NCBI GenBank assembly: GCA_964391095.1
Contig: CAYMJA010000001.1
Coordinates: forward strand, 28,650 to 92,649
Direction: 5' to 3'
Source of the DNA: CAYMJA01 sp964391095
Lineage (GTDB): Bacteria > Patescibacteriota > Minisyncoccia > Minisyncoccales > GWA2-38-27
Length of the DNA: 64,000 nt
Part shown: positions 56,135-63,940 of the stretch, in pieces
How positions within the stretch are numbered: position 1 is the stretch's first letter
Layout of the letters: every line of letters starts with the position of its first letter
The notes under the pieces: generated by a model
Databases searched by the model: none
Told to the model about the DNA's origin: nothing
The model's input: only the letters and a program-made list of their open reading frames with translations
Translations under genes and position numbers: made by a program

Positions 56135-56548
56135 AAAAATATGTTAAATTTATAAATGCCTGTTAATGAAGGTTAGGTTACGGTTTAACCTCGCAGGCGT
56201 CTCATCTTTGAGATATCACCAGAGTATCGTTGTCTACGAATAACGGTAGCGTGTGATAAAAGATAGAGGTAGAACTTCTTGCCTATTCTTAGAGGAGATG
56301 GTAACGAAAGTTATCTGCTCCCGAATAAAATACAGGAAAGAGAGAGTATAAACTTTTCGAAGTAGTAAACCTCAATTTCCAGTGATATGGACGAGGATAA
56401 GCAAATAGTGTGGATTCGGACGGCAACCGTGTCAACGTTGGCAACTTCGATTTGAAGGGTCTGAACGTCAACAACAACTGGGATGACAACCGCAACGACA
56501 ACTTAGGCGTCTCGTCCGCTCGGAACTTCTATTTCTCATCTAAATTAA
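56135..56548 (+). ncRNA. DGR template RNA region
   Basis: The 357 bp between the target gene and TR hold no ORF of note but have balanced composition and several local inverted pairings (for example GGTTAGGTTACGGTTTAACC at 56171-56190). Together with TR and its 3' flank they probably form the template RNA used by the reverse transcriptase. AGGCGTCTC at 56197-56205 repeats a 9-mer from the invariant 3' part of TR/VR. The 5' boundary is uncertain. Confidence 0.6.
56409..56525 (+). repeat. DGR template repeat (TR)
   Basis: 117 bp with 31 adenines, grouped in AAC and GAC/GAT codons in the frame of the target. Translated in that frame it reads DGNRVNVGNFDLKGLNVNNN..., the Asn-rich type of template that gives many amino acids after adenine mutagenesis. 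All 18 differences to VR fall on its adenines. Confidence 0.95.
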
Positions 56549-56578
56549 GAAACGCTCTCCTTTTTGGGAGAGCGTTTC
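56549..56578. terminator. Bidirectional terminator between TR and avd
   Basis: GAAACGCTCTCC (56549-56560) pairs perfectly with GGAGAGCGTTTC (56567-56578). It closes the template RNA on the plus strand; the avd stop codon lies 2 bp beyond, so it can also serve avd from the minus strand. Confidence 0.8.
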
Positions 56579-56580
56579 GT

Positions 56581-56931
56581 TTAGCGGTCTTTGGTTGATT
56601 TAATCCAACCACCAAGCATTCTTCCAATCTCATCAACCAATTCTTGCAAGAAAACATACTTTCTGTTATCTATTGCTTTAACTTCTTTACAAAGGCGTAA
56701 AAATACTCGCAGGAAGTTTAGCTTAATGCTTGTTTTTTCTAATATTGGAAGTTTGTCAGCTTTAGGCGATTGGCTTGCACATAAGATATTCTCAAGAATA
56801 TCCAAAATTATATTTTCGCATCGTTGCCAAATAGTGTAACGATCTTGTTTAGATACTGTATTCCTATAGCTATAAAAGATTTTATAAAGCTCGTAGATTT
56901 TTTTGAAAATTGGTATATCAAATTCTTCCAT
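56581..56931 (-). CDS. avd: Avd-like DGR accessory protein
   Basis: 116 residues, entirely helical and basic, consistent with the small four-helix-bundle Avd that binds the reverse transcriptase and template RNA. Phrases such as FKKIYELYKIFYSYRNTVSKQDRYTIWQRCENIILDILENIL and SIKLNFLRVFLRLCKEVKAIDNRKY resemble the Avd/23S-IVP family. It is unusual in running opposite to TR and RT; its ATG is only 3 bp from the RT ATG and no Shine-Dalgarno is seen. Confidence 0.82.
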   Translation of the reverse strand: MEEFDIPIFKKIYELYKIFYSYRNTVSKQDRYTIWQRCENIILDILENILCASQSPKADKLPILEKTSIKLNFLRVFLRLCKEVKAIDNRKYVFLQELVDEIGRMLGGWIKSTKDR

Positions 56932-56934
56932 AAT

Positions 56935-57984
56935 ATGAAAATTTACAAAAATGTTTTTGAAAAGATAATCTCGTTAGAAAATTTATTTTCAGCGTGGGAT
57001 AAATTTAAAAGCGACAAGCAGAAAAGACGGGATGTTCAGCAGTTTGAATGGCGACTCGAGGAAAACATATTTCAGCTTCATAGAAACTTAAAATATTGCA
57101 GGTATAAACATGGCGCTTATTCTTCGTTTTATATCCAGGATTCAAAACAACGGCATATTCATAAAGCCACTGTCCAAGATCGCATACTTCATCATGCTGT
57201 ATTCGCTATACTTAACCCGATCTTTGAACCAACATTTATCTCTAATTCTTTTTCTTGTCGCATTGGCAAAGGAACGCACAAAGGCATAAATATTCTGGAA
57301 AAATTGACAAGGAAAATAAGCAACAACACATTTAAGCTTTGTTTTGTCCTGAAGTGCGATATTAGGAAATTTTTCGAGACAATTGACCATAGAATTTTAT
57401 TAAATATCATCCGCAGGCGAATAAAAGATAATAATGCCTTATGGCTTTTGGAAGAAATAGTTGAAAGTTTTTCTTCGCAATATTCCACAATTTTTAATCA
57501 AAAAGGTTTACCCCTTGGTAATTTGACCTCTCAACTATTTGCTAATATCTACCTTAACGAATTTGACCAATTTGTTAAACATAAACTAAAGATAAAACAT
57601 TATATCCGTTATACTGATGATTTTGTAATCGTGGCTGACGATAAACCATATCTGGAAAATCTTATTAACATCATCCGTTCTTTTCTTTTAGATAAACTTG
57701 TTCTTGAATTACACCCAAAGAAAATTACAATCCGCAAATTTCATCAGGGGATAGACTTTCTTGGTTATATTGTTCTGCCACACTATCGTCGTCTTCGGAC
57801 AAAAACGAGGCAACGTATATTTAGAAAATTAAAGGAACGGGTCAAGGAATATAAGAAGGACACAATAAGCAAACAAACTCTGGAACAGTCGTTGCAATCC
57901 TATCTTGGCGTCCTGTCCCACGCAAATACTTATGAACTTAGCAATGAACTTAAAAATCAATTTTGGTTTTGGCTTAACGAATAA
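56935..57984 (+). CDS. DGR reverse transcriptase
   Basis: 349 residues from ATG 56935. RT motifs are in order: QDRILHHAVFAILNPIFEPTF (motif 1/2), KCDIRKFFETIDHRIL (motif 3/A, catalytic D), GLPLGNLTSQ at 191-200 (the SQ-type motif 4 distinctive of DGR RTs), YTDD at 226-229 (catalytic pair) and GIDFLGYIVLPHYRRLR (motif 7 side). No maturase or endonuclease domain, so it is not a group II intron RT. It copies the template RNA with adenine-specific errors. A longer frame back to 56824 would be antisense to avd. Confidence 0.95.
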   Translation: MKIYKNVFEKIISLENLFSAWDKFKSDKQKRRDVQQFEWRLEENIFQLHRNLKYCRYKHGAYSSFYIQDSKQRHIHKATVQDRILHHAVFAILNPIFEPTFISNSFSCRIGKGTHKGINILEKLTRKISNNTFKLCFVLKCDIRKFFETIDHRILLNIIRRRIKDNNALWLLEEIVESFSSQYSTIFNQKGLPLGNLTSQLFANIYLNEFDQFVKHKLKIKHYIRYTDDFVIVADDKPYLENLINIIRSFLLDKLVLELHPKKITIRKFHQGIDFLGYIVLPHYRRLRTKTRQRIFRKLKERVKEYKKDTISKQTLEQSLQSYLGVLSHANTYELSNELKNQFWFWLNE

Positions 57985-58050
57985 AAAACCGCTCAATATT
58001 GGGCAGCCTAAATTAAAAACATCTTTAATTTTTCTTTTAGCTCAAGAGTA

Positions 58051-58074
58051 ATAGATAGATAGATAGATAGATAG
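58051..58074. repeat. ATAG tetranucleotide microsatellite
   Basis: Six perfect ATAG units in the gap between the RT stop and the nrdG stop. Confidence 0.95.
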
Positions 58075-58127
58075 CATATTTCGAAGGTAGTTCATAATAC
58101 TCTTTGTTTTGGTTTATTTCTATTTTA

Positions 58128-58823
58128 TCACCTTAATTGACAAACCTCAAAATAAGGAGATATTTCTTTCTGGATTTCTAATAAATACTCTTTTGGATAC
58201 GGTTTTACTCTTTCAAACTTAGGGTCAATTGTCTTTTCTGCTCTAAAATTCTGTAAATAATACTTTTTGGCCGGAGAAATCCATTTAGCAATTTTAAAGA
58301 TATCTTCTTTTTTTAAAACTGTGGGCACTACGGTAGTCCTAAATTCACTATCTATTTTTTCTTCCTTTAAAATTTTTATACTTTTTTCAATATCCTCAAC
58401 CTTCACTTTGCCTTTGAAGATTTCAGGATATTTTTCTTTAGGTAATTTTACATCCATTGCAATATAATCAATTAATTTCTCCCTAATTAATTTTTTAATC
58501 ATTTGAGGATTAGAACCATTGGTATCTAATTTTATTAAATATCCTAATTCTTTAATTTTTTTACAAAGTTCCGGCAAATCCTTATTGGTCGTTGGTTCTC
58601 CGCCGCACAAAACGCAACCCTCTAATAATCCTTTTCTTTCTTCCAAAAAATCAAAGAGTTCTTTCTCTGAAATTTTGGGCTGTTTCTTTATTTTTTCTGG
58701 CAAGACCAATTCACCCGAATAACACCAAGGGCAACGAAAATTACATCCTATTAAAAAAACCGTGCAAGCAAGTTTGCCCGGATAATCAATCAGAGTAAGT
58801 TTTTGTAGTCCCCCAATTAACAT
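58128..58823 (-). CDS. nrdG: Anaerobic ribonucleotide reductase activating protein
   Basis: 231 residues from ATG 58823, overlapping the nrdD stop (TGATG). The radical-SAM cluster GCNFRCPWC (CxxxCxxC) is near residue 30, followed by CVLCGGEPTTNKDL and KLDTNGSNP. It generates the glycyl radical on NrdD. The last 60 codons are duplicated as a truncated fragment on the far side of the DGR at 54765-54952. Confidence 0.94.
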   Translation of the reverse strand: MLIGGLQKLTLIDYPGKLACTVFLIGCNFRCPWCYSGELVLPEKIKKQPKISEKELFDFLEERKGLLEGCVLCGGEPTTNKDLPELCKKIKELGYLIKLDTNGSNPQMIKKLIREKLIDYIAMDVKLPKEKYPEIFKGKVKVEDIEKSIKILKEEKIDSEFRTTVVPTVLKKEDIFKIAKWISPAKKYYLQNFRAEKTIDPKFERVKPYPKEYLLEIQKEISPYFEVCQLR

Positions 58824-60946
58824 CAAGTTTTTGTTAATTCGGTTTTCTTAATTTTAAATTCCTTCCTTTCTTTGTATTCTCCCTGTTTTCCAACATTCCA
58901 CTGCCGAACCGGCCTAAGATAGCCGACTACCCTTGAATAAACCTCACAGGGCTGTTTAATAGTACACTTTGGACAATAGAAATGCTCTCCTGATAAATAG
59001 CCGTGAACAGGGCAAATTGAGAAAGTGGGGGTTATAGTAATATACGGTAAATGGAACTTCTCGAAAACTTTTTTAACCAAATTTTTCACTATTTGTGTTT
59101 CAGAAATCTTTTCTCCCAAAAAGAGGTGGAGGACAGTACCTCCCGTATATTTACACTGTATGCCATCCTGAAGCTTCAGGGCCTCAAAAGCGTCATTGGT
59201 AAAACCAACCGGCAACTGAGAAGAATTTGTATAATATGGATTATCTTTTGTCCCGGCAGCGATAATATCAGGATACTTCTGTCTATCTTTTAGGGCTAAA
59301 CGGTAAGCGGTAGATTCGGCTGGAGTGGCTTCTAAATTATAGATATTGCCCGTACTCTCTTGGTATTTCACCAATTTTTCTCTCATAAAATTCATTATTT
59401 CTAAGGCAAAACTTTTTCCTCGCCGAGTAGTAATATCTTCGCCAAGAAAATTTAAGAGAGCTTCATTCATGCCAACTAAACCGATAGTTGCAAAATGATT
59501 AGCAAAATATTCCCCTCTCATTTGTTTTACTCCCGACAGATAAAACTTAGAATAAGGGTAAAGTCCTTTTTCAATGAAATTCTCTAACGCCTTTCTTTTG
59601 ATTTCTAAGCTCTCTTGCGCTAAATCCATTAACGCCCCCACCCTTCTAAAGAATTCTTTCTTAGTTTTTGATAAATATCCAATTCGAGGAAGATTAATGG
59701 TAACTACGCCGATTGACCCGGTTAAACTCCCGCTTCCAAATAGACCTCCGCCGCCCCTATTGCCAAGTTTTGTTAAATCCAGACGAAGTCGGCAACACAT
59801 ACTTCTTACATCTTCCGGCTTCATCTCCGAGTTGATATAGTTTGCAAAATAATTGGTTCCGTATTTTGCTGAGGCCTGAAAAATAGGGTCAAAAGCAGGT
59901 TCTTCCCAGGGAAAATCTTTAGTAATATTAATAGTGGGAATTGGGAAAGAAAATGGCCTTCCACTGGCATCGCCCTCAAGTATTGTTTCATAAAACGCCC
60001 GGTTAAATGTTTTCATCTCTTCTACAAATTCCCCATAGGTCTCCTTTTGGGGCTTTCCCCCCAGAATTACCGGCTGTTTGGCGAAAACGGGAGAGGGCGC
60101 AAGGTCTAAAGTAATATTAGTAAAAGGACATTGAAAACCGACTCTGGTGGGAACAGCCATATTAAATAAAAATTCCTGCAGAGCTTGTTTGACTTGTTGA
60201 TAGTTTAAATTGTCATAACGAATAAAAGGCGCTAAAAGTGTGTCAAAGTTTGAAAATGCAACTGCTCCAGCTGCTTCTCCTTGAAGGGTGTAAAGAAAAT
60301 TTACTACCTGACCTAAAGCCGCCCGAAAGTGTTTAGCCGGCTTTGACTCAACCTTTCCTACCACCCCCTTGAAGCCTTTTAGTAAAAGGTCGTATAGGTC
60401 CCAACCCATACAATAACAACTTAGGGTGTCTAAATTATGTAAATGAAAATCGCCGGACTCGTTGGCCTCTCTTATTTCTTTAGGATAAATTTTGTTCAGC
60501 CAATACTTTTTAACAATATAAGAAACTCCATAGTGATTCAATCCCTGCAAAGAAAAAGCCATATTAGCGTTTTCTTTAACTTCCCAATCTAATTTTTCTA
60601 AATATTGGTTCACCCTATCTACTGCTTCTTCGCTTGCTTTTACTGCCTCTCTGATTCTTCTTCTTTGCTCACGATATAAAATAAAGGCCTTGGCAGTCTC
60701 TACCAGGCCTTCTAAAATTAAAACTTCTTCTATAATATCTTGAATCTGCTCGACTTTGGGAATCTCGTCTTTTTTAAAACGGCGATTCAAAATCTGGACT
60801 ACCCTCTCCGAAACTTTCTTTGCTTTTTTCCCGTCACCCTGACCGGTAGCAGTGATAGACTTGAAAATAGCATTGGTAATTTTATCCTGCTGAAAACTTA
60901 TTATTGCTCCATCTCTTTTTTGAACCTTTATAATTTTATTTTCCAT
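58823..60946 (-). CDS. nrdD: Anaerobic (class III) ribonucleoside-triphosphate reductase
   Basis: 707 residues. An ATP-cone lies at 1-95 (VQKRDGAIISFQQDKITNAIFKSI), followed by the ten-stranded barrel (FSLQGLNHYGVSYIVKKYWL; DFHLHNLDTLSCYCMGWDL). The C-terminal part carries the zinc-type cysteines (ICPVHGY, YCPKC) and the glycyl-radical region (SRVVGYLRPVRQWNVGKQGEY). It makes dNTPs without oxygen, which implies an anaerobic lifestyle. nrdG is translationally coupled. Confidence 0.95.
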   Translation of the reverse strand: MENKIIKVQKRDGAIISFQQDKITNAIFKSITATGQGDGKKAKKVSERVVQILNRRFKKDEIPKVEQIQDIIEEVLILEGLVETAKAFILYREQRRRIREAVKASEEAVDRVNQYLEKLDWEVKENANMAFSLQGLNHYGVSYIVKKYWLNKIYPKEIREANESGDFHLHNLDTLSCYCMGWDLYDLLLKGFKGVVGKVESKPAKHFRAALGQVVNFLYTLQGEAAGAVAFSNFDTLLAPFIRYDNLNYQQVKQALQEFLFNMAVPTRVGFQCPFTNITLDLAPSPVFAKQPVILGGKPQKETYGEFVEEMKTFNRAFYETILEGDASGRPFSFPIPTINITKDFPWEEPAFDPIFQASAKYGTNYFANYINSEMKPEDVRSMCCRLRLDLTKLGNRGGGGLFGSGSLTGSIGVVTINLPRIGYLSKTKKEFFRRVGALMDLAQESLEIKRKALENFIEKGLYPYSKFYLSGVKQMRGEYFANHFATIGLVGMNEALLNFLGEDITTRRGKSFALEIMNFMREKLVKYQESTGNIYNLEATPAESTAYRLALKDRQKYPDIIAAGTKDNPYYTNSSQLPVGFTNDAFEALKLQDGIQCKYTGGTVLHLFLGEKISETQIVKNLVKKVFEKFHLPYITITPTFSICPVHGYLSGEHFYCPKCTIKQPCEVYSRVVGYLRPVRQWNVGKQGEYKERKEFKIKKTELTKT

Positions 60947-61167
60947 CTTTTTTTACTTCTTGAAAATTACTTCATTTTACCCCCAATAAAAAAGGGGGTC
61001 AAATTCCAGTCAAATCCCCTTAAAAAGTTAGTTTTTCCACAACTAATTAGCGGAGAATAGCCCCCGCTATTCTAACGATTTTTAAAAATTAAATTTTCAA
61101 CTTTTAAAATTAATTTTTTCATTTTTATTAAAGTCCTAATTGCCTCTAACTAACTTTTAAAATTTCT
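60947..61167. other. Gap upstream of nrdD
   Basis: 221 bp without a gene. AGAATAGC-CCCC-GCTATTCT (near 61054-61073) is a perfect hairpin; the remainder is AT-rich with AGTTAGTTTTTCC and its inverse. I see no NrdR box. Confidence 0.55.
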
Positions 61168-61506
61168 TTAACAAGTAACGTGAATAATAGCAGCAACTTT
61201 TTTTGTTTTAGAAAGTTGATTAAATTTATCTTTTATCTCCGGGGTATCAGCTTCTATTATTTCTATTCCCTTATCCTCCAAGAGAACTCTGGCTTCTAAA
61301 CTCAAGTCAGCGCATCCAGAGGTCCCTTTTCCAACAATCACCACCTCAGGATTTTCTTTTAATATGTGTTCTATTTGGTCTTTGCTAAAAATATGACCAT
61401 GCTCCCGTTCTTCTACCTTTCCGGAAGAAAGAATATAAACATCATGGTTATAGGTTTTACCATCTATGGTAATTGAACCAAAATTAGATGAATCTATTTT
61501 AGCCAT
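61168..61506 (-). CDS. Mth938-like (DUF498) domain protein
   Basis: 112 residues: FGSITIDGKTYNHDVYIL, then VVIVGKGTSGCADLSLEARVLLEDKGIEIIEADTPEIKDKFNQL and KKVAAIIHVTC. This matches the compact Mth938/NDUFAF3-like fold (GTG near the centre). Role in bacteria unknown. It is 12 bp downstream of the uracil-DNA glycosylase gene. Confidence 0.8.
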   Translation of the reverse strand: MAKIDSSNFGSITIDGKTYNHDVYILSSGKVEEREHGHIFSKDQIEHILKENPEVVIVGKGTSGCADLSLEARVLLEDKGIEIIEADTPEIKDKFNQLSKTKKVAAIIHVTC

Positions 61507-61518
61507 ATAGTATTTTAT

Positions 61519-62100
61519 CTAAATTTTTTCTAAAATTTTGAAATCTTTTTCTAAAACTGCCTTCATATTTGGGTTGTAGGTTGCAACTGCCGGATGGTAC
61601 AAAGGGATAATTTTCATATTTTGAAATAAACTTTTAACTTCAAAAATTTTCCCGTGAATTTTACTTATTCCTTGAACCTGGCTTTTGAAACCATATTTTT
61701 CCAAAACATAAGCAGTTGAAAAATTGCCTAGCGTACAAATTATTCTTGGTTTTATGATTTCAATTTGTCTCTCTAAATAAGGAGTGCAGGCCTCAACTTC
61801 TTCTTTCTGAGGATTACGATTTTCAGGTGGACGACATTTTAATATATTGCAAATGTAAACTTCTTCTCTTTTTATCCCTACCGAGTTTAAAAGCTCATCT
61901 AAAATTTTTCCAGCTGCTCCGCAGAAAGGATGGCCGGTTCGATCCTCCGAAGCTCCCGGCCCTTCGCCCACAAAGATTATTTTGGCCTGATGATTACCCT
62001 CCCCAACAACAGGATAAGTTCTTGTTTTATATAAAAGACATTTTTTGCAATTCAAAACTTCATTTTTAATTTTTTCAAGTCCTTGCTCTAAATTTTTCAT
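61519..62100 (-). CDS. Uracil-DNA glycosylase, family 4 (Fe-S)
   Basis: 193 residues. GEGPGASEDRTGHPFCGAAGKILDELL holds the uracil-binding motif and LYHPAVATYNP the second motif. Cysteines CKKC near the start plus those in CRPPENRNPQKEEVEAC fit the 4Fe-4S cluster of family 4 enzymes. It removes uracil from DNA. Start overlaps the SufBD gene by 4 bp. Confidence 0.93.
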   Translation of the reverse strand: MKNLEQGLEKIKNEVLNCKKCLLYKTRTYPVVGEGNHQAKIIFVGEGPGASEDRTGHPFCGAAGKILDELLNSVGIKREEVYICNILKCRPPENRNPQKEEVEACTPYLERQIEIIKPRIICTLGNFSTAYVLEKYGFKSQVQGISKIHGKIFEVKSLFQNMKIIPLYHPAVATYNPNMKAVLEKDFKILEKI

Positions 62101-63044
62101 AGTTTCAAAAATCCAGCCACTATTAAATTTATTGCTTCTTTTTCTTTTAATCCCCTCATCCTTAAATAATTTAATTGCTCTTCTGAAATTCTTCCAATTG
62201 AGGCCTCATGGGTAATTTGAGCTTTGGGATGTTTACAAACTAATTCTGGGATTAAAGAAATACTTGACTTTTTACTAATCAACAATCCCTGACAATCCAG
62301 ATGACCTTTTGAGGGAGCGGTAGCGACAATTGAACTACGGGCTAAAAAATTGCTATCTTTTCTTCCTACTAATCTTAATCTAACAATTCCCTGAGCTTTT
62401 TCTTGTTCAAGAAAAAGAATATCCTTTATCTTTATTTTAGAATTTAGACCGTTAACGGTCAGGTTTAAACTGGAAGATGAATTCTTGCCGCTATGGACAA
62501 TGGTTTTTAATTCAAGATTTTGAGGAGGAAATAAATTCTTGTAGGTATAAAGTAAACGAGAATTTTCCCCTAAAATAAATTGATAGTCCGGATTAACAAA
62601 ATCTTTTTTACCCCATTTATGGAAATGGCTGTATTCTAAGAAAGCTCCTTTTTTAAGGACAAGTTTTCCTTGAGCTTTGTGAGTTGCGCATAAATTATTT
62701 TTAGTTGCATTACAAATTACATTTGCTTTGATTTTTATATTTTTCTCAATAACTAATAAATTTGTTAAATCTTGGGAAACCTTTGGAGAAGCTATGGTAA
62801 TACAAGTTAATAAAGGAAAATCAACCTGTTTTTTCACCCAGATAAAATATCCTTCTCTCGGCTTTTTTTTAAAATAAGGTCTTACCCAATGACATTTTCT
62901 CCAGGCTTCAGGGCTAGGCAAAATAATAATTCCTTTTACCTCAAAGATGCTCTTTATTTTATGGTCAACCTGCCAAAAATTTGCCCTATTAGAAAATTTT
63001 CTATTTCTAACGGGGTAAACATTTTTTACATTTTTCATAACCAT
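62097..63044 (-). CDS. SufB/SufD-family Fe-S assembly scaffold (short)
   Basis: 315 residues, beta-helix core with the SufBD signature near the end (ITHEASIGRISEEQLNYLRMRGLKEKEAINLIVAGFL). It is shorter than SufB (~470) and is the only SufBD protein visible, so a minimal homodimeric SufBD-SufC complex is likely. The N-terminal VYPVRNRKFSNR is encoded by a palindromic repeat (62988-63018) at the overlap with sufC; the true start may lie after it. Confidence 0.85.
   Translation of the reverse strand: MVMKNVKNVYPVRNRKFSNRANFWQVDHKIKSIFEVKGIIILPSPEAWRKCHWVRPYFKKKPREGYFIWVKKQVDFPLLTCITIASPKVSQDLTNLLVIEKNIKIKANVICNATKNNLCATHKAQGKLVLKKGAFLEYSHFHKWGKKDFVNPDYQFILGENSRLLYTYKNLFPPQNLELKTIVHSGKNSSSSLNLTVNGLNSKIKIKDILFLEQEKAQGIVRLRLVGRKDSNFLARSSIVATAPSKGHLDCQGLLISKKSSISLIPELVCKHPKAQITHEASIGRISEEQLNYLRMRGLKEKEAINLIVAGFLKL
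62988..63018. repeat. Palindromic repeat at the sufC/SufBD junction
   Basis: CCCTATTAGAAAATTTTCTA and TTCTAACGGGG: an inverted repeat with a CCCCGTTAGAAA arm, like those at 18203 and 39955. It encodes YPVRNRKFSNR in the reading frame of the SufBD gene. Confidence 0.65.
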
Positions 63045-63714
63045 GCTTTTTAATAACCCTTAGAACTTTTTTAAAATCTTTTTCTTTGCAAATGATTTTT
63101 CCATCTAACATTACATTAACCAAATCCGGCTCTAAATAATCTAAAATCTGACCCCAATGAGTAATTAGCAAAACCGAAACTTTTTTTTGGATTAGTTCTT
63201 TTTTGATTATCTTGGCAACAATTTGTACTTTCTTTAAATCCAACCCTGAATCAATTTCATCAAAAATTACCAGTTTTGGATTTAGAGATAATACTTGTAA
63301 AAGCTCGGATAGCTTCTTTTCTCCGCCCGAAAAATTTAAATTTATTTCTCTTTCTAAAAGATTTTTAGTATCTTTGATTTTATAACTTTCCCTCTGAGAA
63401 ATTCTTTCTAACAAATTAGAAAGTTTTACCCCTTTTATTGTTGGCGGAGATTGCCAAGTTAGAGCCATTCCCAATTTAACTCTCTTTTCCGAAGAAAATT
63501 TAGTAATTTCTTTTCCTCTAAATAAAATCTTTCCTTGAGCAACTTTGTATTTGGGATTTCCCGAAATCGTTTGGGCTAAAACGCTCTTTCCCGAGCCATT
63601 AGGACCTAATAATGCCTGAATTTTTGCAGGCATTATTTTTAAATTAATTCCTTTTAATATCTCCTTTGAATTCGCTTTAACCTTTAGATTTTTAATCTCT
63701 AAAAGCGCTCTCAT
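63007..63714 (-). CDS. sufC: Fe-S assembly ATPase SufC
   Basis: 235 residues: Walker A GPNGSGKSVLAQ, ABC signature NFSGGEKKLSELLQ, Walker B LVIFDEIDSGLD. The GEKKLSE and EIDSGLD phrases are characteristic of SufC. It powers Fe-S cluster building on the SufBD scaffold, needed here by NrdG, the uracil-DNA glycosylase and the Cas4-like nuclease. It overlaps the SufBD gene by 38 bp. Confidence 0.92.
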   Translation of the reverse strand: MRALLEIKNLKVKANSKEILKGINLKIMPAKIQALLGPNGSGKSVLAQTISGNPKYKVAQGKILFRGKEITKFSSEKRVKLGMALTWQSPPTIKGVKLSNLLERISQRESYKIKDTKNLLEREINLNFSGGEKKLSELLQVLSLNPKLVIFDEIDSGLDLKKVQIVAKIIKKELIQKKVSVLLITHWGQILDYLEPDLVNVMLDGKIICKEKDFKKVLRVIKKHGYEKCKKCLPR

Positions 63715-63920
63715 TTTTTTACTTTTTTGTTAAGTTCGTTAAGCAGGTCTTTTAAATTAATTCCATAGATTCTACAAATCTCGCCGATTTTCAAATCTGC
63801 CATTTCCCATTTAGCCATTGGGCAACCCAAACAGGGTAAATTGTACTTTACCAAAATTCTCTTAGCCCCGGGTAATCCTAAAACCTCAGCCAAAGTTGTA
63901 TCTTTGGTAAATTTCTTCAT
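63711..63920 (-). CDS. DUF1858-domain protein
   Basis: 69 residues from ATG 63920 (MKKFTKDTTLAEVLGLPGAKRILVKYNLPCLGCPMAKWEMADLKIGEICRIYGI). The CLGCP motif is the DUF1858 hallmark. These proteins often lie beside Fe-S and redox genes; a role in cluster assembly is plausible from its position before sufC (4-bp overlap) but not shown. Confidence 0.85.
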   Translation of the reverse strand: MKKFTKDTTLAEVLGLPGAKRILVKYNLPCLGCPMAKWEMADLKIGEICRIYGINLKDLLNELNKKVKK

Positions 63921-63940
63921 AATCAGAAAGTTTTTGGGCA

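Noticed and set aside
55444..56136. Other-frame ORFs of 90-111 codons over the DGR target
   Set aside because: They are shadows caused by the higher GC of the real gene; none has a ribosome site or recognisable features.
56410..56598. Plus-strand ORF of 62 codons across the template repeat
   Set aside because: It is open only because TR keeps the frame of the target; there is no ribosome site, and it runs into the terminator hairpin.
56935..57984. Group II intron or retron reverse transcriptase
   Set aside because: There is no maturase domain or intron RNA, motif 4 is of the GNLTSQ type, and a matched TR/VR pair is present.
58051..58074. Tandem ATAG units as a CRISPR-like array
   Set aside because: Units are 4 bp with no spacers; this is a microsatellite.
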